NCBI GenBank assembly: GCA_963070105.1
Contig: OY718804.1
Span: 3,737,317 to 3,801,316 of the forward strand
Direction: 5' to 3'
Origin: Litomosoides sigmodontis
Lineage: Eukaryota > Nematoda > Chromadorea > Rhabditida > Onchocercidae
DNA length: 64,000 bases
In this document: positions 57,843 through 64,000 of the stretch, one piece after another
Position numbering within the stretch: position 1 is the first letter of the stretch
Layout of the letters: every line of letters begins with the position of its first letter
Position numbers and translations under genes: made by a program
Notes under the pieces: model-generated
Database searches by the model: none
What the model was told of the DNA's origin: nothing
Seen by the model: the letters and a program-made list of their open reading frames with translations, nothing else

Positions 57843-60800
57843 ATGGAATCTAGCGGATCTGATTTTGGTCCAGTTTTGGATGATTTTATTCGAGAATTCG
57901 ACTGCGACCGTATGTTTTTTAATAAGGAAAAAATTATTTTGAACATTTCTAGGGAACACTGTATACATAGCTGGCCGTAGCTTATTTCGCAAGATTAAAA
58001 TTTTTAAGTCTATTAAGTTGCTTTGATGCTTTAATTTTCTTGATTTCAGCATCCGATCGTGAAGATCTCTCATGGTTCTTTTTGGAAGACTGTACAGCTT
58101 TTAAAGTTGATGCAAAGAACGAAATTGAACGAATTCGCAAAAAATGTACAGTTGTTTCAGTCGTACGTAAGACTACTTTGAGATTCAGGTTTTTGAATAT
58201 GCCTATATATATTTTTGATAACATATCTTTGCTAACTATAATTTTATAGATGTTAAGCGCAGTGAAAGAAGAGCTGCGCAGTTTGCAGAGATAGTACATC
58301 GGCTGCAAAAGCGACCAGATTTGATGGATGCAGACGAATTGGTTTTATTTCTTATCGCATCTGCCTCGGAACACCAAGTATGTTAAGCTATAATCCAAAT
58401 TTTTTTAGAAAAACGCAAGAAATTTATAAGGAATAACTTCGTCTTTCGATTACTTTGATGCGGTCTTTTTTCTAGTATGCCAGGAAAGCCGAGCGCGATG
58501 CGAAGCTAGTAGCGGCAAACGCGGACGTTAGTAGTGCTTTGATAACACCGGTATCCCGACAGCGCACCACCAGATTTACTTTAAATAACTCGGAAACACA
58601 GAGTTCTGGGAGTAGCAGGCAAAGCCTTTTTTCGTACGCTTTTAGTCTTAAATTCCAGTTTTAAATAACTTGAAGTATTTGTCCGTAACAGGTTAATTTG
58701 ATGAAGTATTTTCTGTTGTCAGCTCACAAAAAATTGATTTAATGTAATCTGTAGTTCACCTATATGCAGGCAGTTGTAGAAGAATTAGTCATTTAATTTT
58801 TTGCTTTTTCTCAAAGTTTTTTTTTGCAGGTCAAAACATGTACGGCTTTCAAGTTCACAGGCTGCTGCACTTACAGGACGAGCTGCACATCTCTCAGGTT
58901 AGTTTTCATTACATTCATTAATATCGTTTAGATTTCATTGTACAACTATCAATGTTGTTTTTGTTGGAGAATAACGGTTTTGTAAAACCAAGTGAATTGA
59001 AGTTTTATAAGTCTGATAAACATTTTTGCGACTGGAGTTTTTTTTTAAATTTATTTTGCCCTGATTTTTTGATCTCTGCCTAAACTTGTTGAATCGCCCT
59101 TGGATCTATTTTTTATATGCAATAAAAAAAGAAATACTGAGGTTTATTTTTCAAATTTTTTTTAGATGCAATTTCTAATTCAATCCAAACGTATGTGTAA
59201 AGAACGAGTCGTGTAAAAAAATTTCCAATTTATAGAATTTTCAGTTTTATGCGAAGAAGAACTAACAAGACACATACTGATGGCTTTACAAGGTATTGAA
59301 GGTACCTATATTATATGTCGCGGTGATGAGCAAGGTGAGTTACGATTAGGCGATATGCTCGCAATCGACGACATTTTGCGCCTGCAGTTGTTACGATTAT
59401 TACCTATCGCAAACGCTTATTTGTATTTGCGCCATGAGTCGCAGAAGCCATCCCCTGATCGCCTAGTTCGGGTTTGTTTCACTTATCTCTGCCGCATATT
59501 TTACTGGTGAAGAACAATATCAAAACAAAAGCATATATTTCAAATACTCATTGCATGAATTGAAGTTGAAAATACACAATTAAAACGAAATGGATTATAA
59601 ATGGAAGAATAAGTTCATGTGAAGTCTCCGATTTTCATTCTCAGATTCACTGTTTTAGGCTTTCTCCACAGGTTTATCCGAAGTGTTATCCAGCTACATG
59701 TCTCTCATCTCCATGTTGTATACGAAGGCATGTTTTAAAGATATGAACAAATTTTGCTAATTAACGGAATGCCAGATTTTCTTTTACGGTTTATCTATCA
59801 ATTGGATTCAAAACATTTTAAAACACTCTTTTTTCTTATTATATTTTGCGAAGTTGTTTCAGTACATATCCAGTCCTACATCACTCACTTGTTTGGATAT
59901 TGCGGTTGCATTGTTCAACTGGGAAATTTTATTGCCATTTTTGTCAAATTTTGTTTCAATTTCTAAAGGGCTCAATGGGATGCATATTTTCAATGTGCTT
60001 TGCTCGTTTTATTGGTAACAATTGATTTTAGGTGTGAAAATCAATGTAAAGCTCTTTTTGCCTGATTATAGAAATAAAGGAAATATGTCAGAATTCATTA
60101 CAACAAAATGCATTTTCATGTTGGTCTAAAAATTTGTGGTTTTAGGGGTACTGCTAATCAATTTATTCAACAATTTCTATATGTATTGTTGCGTCCTATG
60201 ATGTACATTTTTCATGAATGCCTTCATAACTGGCTTGTCTATGGGCGTTTAACTGATCCTGGTTTCCAGGTATATTTTATTTTGCATTTTTATGAGCAGT
60301 TTATATTATCAGCAATTTCATTCACTTCATGAAGTTAACCAGTTATATCCTCATCTGCATGATTTAAAGTGGCGGAATTCAAGACGATTGCTCCAATTCC
60401 ACATTTGTTATTGTGAACTTCTCGAATAACAACAAACAATGCATCTGACGGATAAAATCATTTAAAATTACAAGTAGTTTTATGCTTCACAGAGATTCCG
60501 TTCCATTGTCAGAATCATTTCTAGTGGATGATTGAGTTGCGAAACAAATGGGCTGTGGAAAAAAACTGGTCGAATGAATATAAAATAGTGGATGATGCAG
60601 TGCCAATAATCTTCCAACAATTTGAGGGACTCAAAGAAAAAGTACATCAAAAAGAGTATTTCTTGAAATCTTTTTTGCTAATCATAAATTTTATGACTTA
60701 ACGTAATTTGTTATCGGTTGGAAATTTCTATTATGGTAATTTTCATTTCTTCTTGTTTAGTTTTACTTTTCATGTTTTCATGTCCCGATGGATTTATTGG

Positions 60801-63800
60801 TTTTCATTCTAGGTTTTCAATCTACCTTTTTATCTGAAATCTTTAGATTTGTGTTGTTGGAAAAACTGTAGCCCTGTTGGAAACGATGAGTGCGGAAGAC
60901 GACGATTTGCATGCGAGACAGCGCATATTTGCTTCAGTTGATCCATTGAAATGCTATTTATGTATTTCAAGCGGTCTTCGCCTTTGGTATGCTGTTAAAA
61001 AGTATGCCTTTTAGTAGTATCAATCATTATTTTGCTTATATGCATTTAATTAAACTGTACCAAAACTTCTGCCTTATATCATTCTTCGCTTTTTCCATCA
61101 TATCAGCAATATCCCTGAATATTCATTCATATTCGATTATTTTTGCATGCATACATATCATTATCGCATTTCTGAAACACGTAACGCTTGAAGTATACAC
61201 CTTTCTTTATAAGACCTCTATATTATGGTTTTTTTTATAATAATTTGTGCTGAGATTTATTAAATTTCAGATTATCCCATGGAATGAGTGGCAAAGTTTC
61301 GCGAAATATTATTCAAAAATACAACTTTCGTGCCCATATATTGGCTATTGAACGACATTATTTGTTGAACGATGAATATTTTGCGTTAACCTTTTACGAA
61401 AAGTTGAGGTTAGTGTAAATTCTTCGCTCATTTCTTCAGTAGGATCATTGTAATCTATTAGCTGATGTAGGTTGATGTAACTGAAAGTATTAAGCCTTAT
61501 TTCACAGTGCAGTGCATTTATACATTATTCGTACATTCTTGGACATCAGTAGATTAATACTCCAAAATAGTCAGATAAGTAACCCAAGTGGAACCTCAAT
61601 TTAACAATTTCGTAACAATTTCGCATTATATTAGTATATCGCTGTTGCTTTAACTGTGCACTATTAGTCTAATAAATTTAGTTATGTCGTGCTTTTTATA
61701 AAGATTAATGCAGATTTTTCAAAAATTTTAGCTTTCGACCTGGTTTGATCAGTTGCAGGAAAGAAACAAGTAATGGTAACGATGTGTTGAAGCTGGATTC
61801 TCAACAAGTTTCTGAGGCGTTCAGTGCAGCTGTTCAACAGTGCAAGAGTTGGCCAAACGACATTTTAAAACAAGCAAAAATTGATGCAACATGTGGTTTG
61901 ATGGAAGAATTTAATGAAACAGGCGGTTTTTCTCAACTGGTAGCAAGCCCTCGAGATCAAAGCGGCTGCGCAACAATCCGTTTAAATTATGAATCCAAAA
62001 TTCCCATCTCGATTGTTCTGAACAAAAGGTTTGTTATTTTATTTATTTAATCCTACCATTTTTGCACATGTGTGCGTGCATGAATTGCAGTACTTGTGGT
62101 GGAATGCGTTCATTAGGATAACCGAGAAATGCGCATGTTCCTTTTTCGTAATTTTATTAAGGAAAATGAACAAAAGTCTTTCGTGTTAATTACACAAAAA
62201 GTTGGTGTCAGGTTAACCTACGATCTCCATTTGTTTGACCACCCAGAAGCGGACTTTTTATGCAGCAGATTTGGTGTTAAGGAATAAGTTTTGTTTATTT
62301 ATATCTGGAAGTCGATTAATGGGAATTTTTACACTCGATAATTTACGGAAATTTGATTTGCAAATATGCAGAAACCCATGACGTTGCAGTTTTCTGCTTT
62401 AGATTGTTTACTCTCGATGTAACTGATAAGCTTTTTAGTGCCATGGAGCGTTATGAAAAAGCATTTGAATTTATGTGGCTTCTACTTTCGACTGATTTTC
62501 GACTTACTGCTACTTTGCAAGATCACCACTGCTTTATGAAAAATGAACCATTGTCTGGTTTGTTTCAGTTGTTATATTTTTGCTGGAAATAGGTGCACAA
62601 TTTTTATGTATAGAATATTATTTGCTTTTTTTAGTTTGTAATTTGTGAAGACATTTGTAATGAAGCAGATCATGTATGGGATGTTTGTTTTTAATACTTA
62701 GATTATTTGACCAATGTTCTATTCGCTGTTGAATAACTGTTCAAGAATGAATATAATTAGTCATTTCAGATGCAACACTCGTCGTAAATATATTCACTGT
62801 TTTATTTGCTCGAATGTCTCAAGTTCTGAGCACTGTGCGTTCCTACATCTCACGTAGTGTAAGTTCTTTTATCTTTTACGGTACATTAAATCAGGGATCA
62901 TTCATCTCGAATAAAATAAATAATTTGTATATTACACTTAACAATTATTAATTTTTTTACATCTTTTAGTCTTAGCTAGAAAATGTAGTTTATTTTACAT
63001 CTATAATTCCTCAAATTATTTCTTTGTGAAAGCAATAAAATATTAAAAATACTTGCATAGTTATTTTGCAGATTGTTTTACGCCTTCGACCAGCATTGTT
63101 TCTGGCAATGGACAACGTTGGTGATCTAGATGGTCTCATTGATGCACATAATCGATATCTTGGACAACTAGAAAAGAGCCTTTTCTTGAATGATGAAAGC
63201 ATGGTAAAAATGCTTTTATTTTCGAATACCTTGATTTTTCCGTGCTATTTTTAACTTTCAAGTAATTGATGCAGACTAAAAGTGCATTGTTTTTCAGGTA
63301 CTGCATAACATATTTTGTGTAGTTTTCTCATTAATAACAGATCTTCTTGAATACTATACCGCCTTTCGATCAGAGGTAAATTGTATTTATATTTCTTCAA
63401 GACTGATTTTTTTATGTGTACGATATGAAAAAAATTCGTCAATATCATGCGCTCTAATATAGAGCACTTGAATTTAATTCCAATTCTTGAATGCCTTAAT
63501 TTCAGATGATTGATACAATTGAGGCTCGTAAGCGTTTTAGTGAACAGCAAAGAAAATTAACTGGTAAAGATTTTTACGATACCAAATTTTTCGAACAAGA
63601 GGAAGAACGAATTCATTTGGAAGAATTGCAGCAACATTTGGAAGAATACTATCAACCAAAAGTGAAAACTCTAAATTCTAAATTTGTGGTTGGTTTAGTC
63701 ATTATAATTAAAGTGTTCTAATTACTTCATCAACAGTCCTAAATTTAAATTTATTTACGGTAGTTATGGTAGTTAAAACCATTTAATGTTTATCAGATCT

Positions 63801-64000
63801 ACAAGAGAAAGAATGTTTGTCAGATCTACAAGAGAAAGAATGTTTTTGGACGTATGGATTTATAATATAGGAAGGAACGATACAAATATATCAATTATTC
63901 GGTTTTTAATCTAACACAGCATTTCATTAATATTAATTGGAGTAAAGCGCTTCTTTTACTATCAAACCATGTAATTATCATATTTTTCAGCTTCTTATGC
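57843..64000 (+). CDS. Gamma-tubulin complex component 3-like (GCP3/Spc98), C-terminus beyond right edge
   Basis: GCP proteins hold gamma-tubulin in the microtubule-nucleating complex. Nineteen exons give 777 residues so far: 57843-57909, 58050-58166, 58250-58377, 58476-58618, 58830-58897, 59236-59471, 59659-59727, 59863-60014, 60146-60269, 60525-60641, 60847-61001, 61271-61408, 61759-62028, 62403-62557, 62770-62858, 63072-63203, 63298-63375, 63506-63688, 63991 onward. Phases close. GRIP1-like landmarks: CEEELTRHILMALQGIEGTY, LSEVLSSYMSLISMLYTK, LLRPMMYIFHECLHNWLVYG, IICVVGKT-like ICVVGKTVALLETM. GRIP2-like: RYEKAFEFMWLLLSTDF, DLDGLIDAHNRYLGQLEKSL, and the long charged helix after LLEYYTAFRSEM that is characteristic of GCP3 rather than GCP2. 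Introns after 58618 and 59727 start with GC. C. elegans GIP-1 would be the counterpart. GCP2 is the main alternative. Confidence 0.85.
58619..58829 (+). other. GCP3 intron 4, inferred GC-AG
   Basis: The upstream exon ends AGCAG and the intron begins GCAAAG, close to the known GC-donor consensus (AG then GCAAGT). The only nearby GT (GGGA then GTAGCA) would leave phase 1, while the next exon, after TTTTTTGCAG, needs phase 2. Confidence 0.65.
63793..63846. repeat. 27-bp direct tandem duplication in the last visible GCP3 intron
   Basis: TCAGATCTACAAGAGAAAGA plus AATGTTTG... is repeated immediately with a 27-base period (63793 and 63820), and the two copies are identical. It looks like a recent slippage or repair duplication inside the intron 63689-63990. 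Confidence 0.85.

Noticed and set aside
59754..59966. 70-codon frame within GCP3 (MLINGMPDFLLRF...)
   Set aside because: It overlaps the true exon 59863-60014 in another frame. Only the TSLTCLDIAVALFNWEILLP frame closes phase with both neighbours and follows the GCP pattern.

Overview
The window looks like nuclear DNA of a nematode, most likely a spirurid or filarial (clade III) species. It is very AT-rich and carries long TAA microsatellites. Its genes have many short phase-consistent exons, and three open with a TTTCAG-like acceptor only 1-2 bases before the ATG, as in spliced-leader trans-splicing. The largest gene matches let-805/myotactin, a nematode epidermal attachment protein. The genus cannot be fixed from sequence alone.

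Positions 1-33,086, minus strand: a single giant gene, read here as let-805 (myotactin). Fifty-eight exons join in one open frame of about 4,730 codons. It encodes a signal peptide, a very long fibronectin type III (FN3) ectodomain interrupted by one charged helical exon, a receptor-phosphatase-like juxtamembrane region, a Leu-rich transmembrane helix and a cytoplasmic tail of at least 510 residues. The tail runs off the left edge, so the C-terminus is missing.

Positions 33,087-47,880: about 14.8 kb of non-coding DNA between two divergent genes. It holds two long TAA arrays, a 7-bp AATAATT array, a CAA array, a pentamer tract, GA tracts and a 22-bp hairpin. I see no convincing gene in it.

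Positions 47,881-64,000: a compact cluster of five housekeeping genes. GRWD1 (WD40 ribosome-assembly protein, +) converges on CIAO3/NARFL (cytosolic iron-sulfur assembly, -). Upstream of CIAO3 on the same strand lies TRAPPC2L (vesicle tethering, -). TRAPPC2L is divergent from PHF5A (SF3b splicing subunit, +), which is followed by a GCP3-like gamma-tubulin complex gene (+) cut by the right edge.

LET-805 is a structural adhesion protein that links epidermis to muscle. The other five serve unrelated core cell functions and are neighbours rather than a pathway. Points of most interest: the helical insert and the GYxxGF repeats in LET-805, WSxWS boxes in its FN3 domains, inferred GC-AG introns, a PHF5A intron whose donor does not fit GT, and the hairpin and TAATTA-rich array in the divergent spacer.
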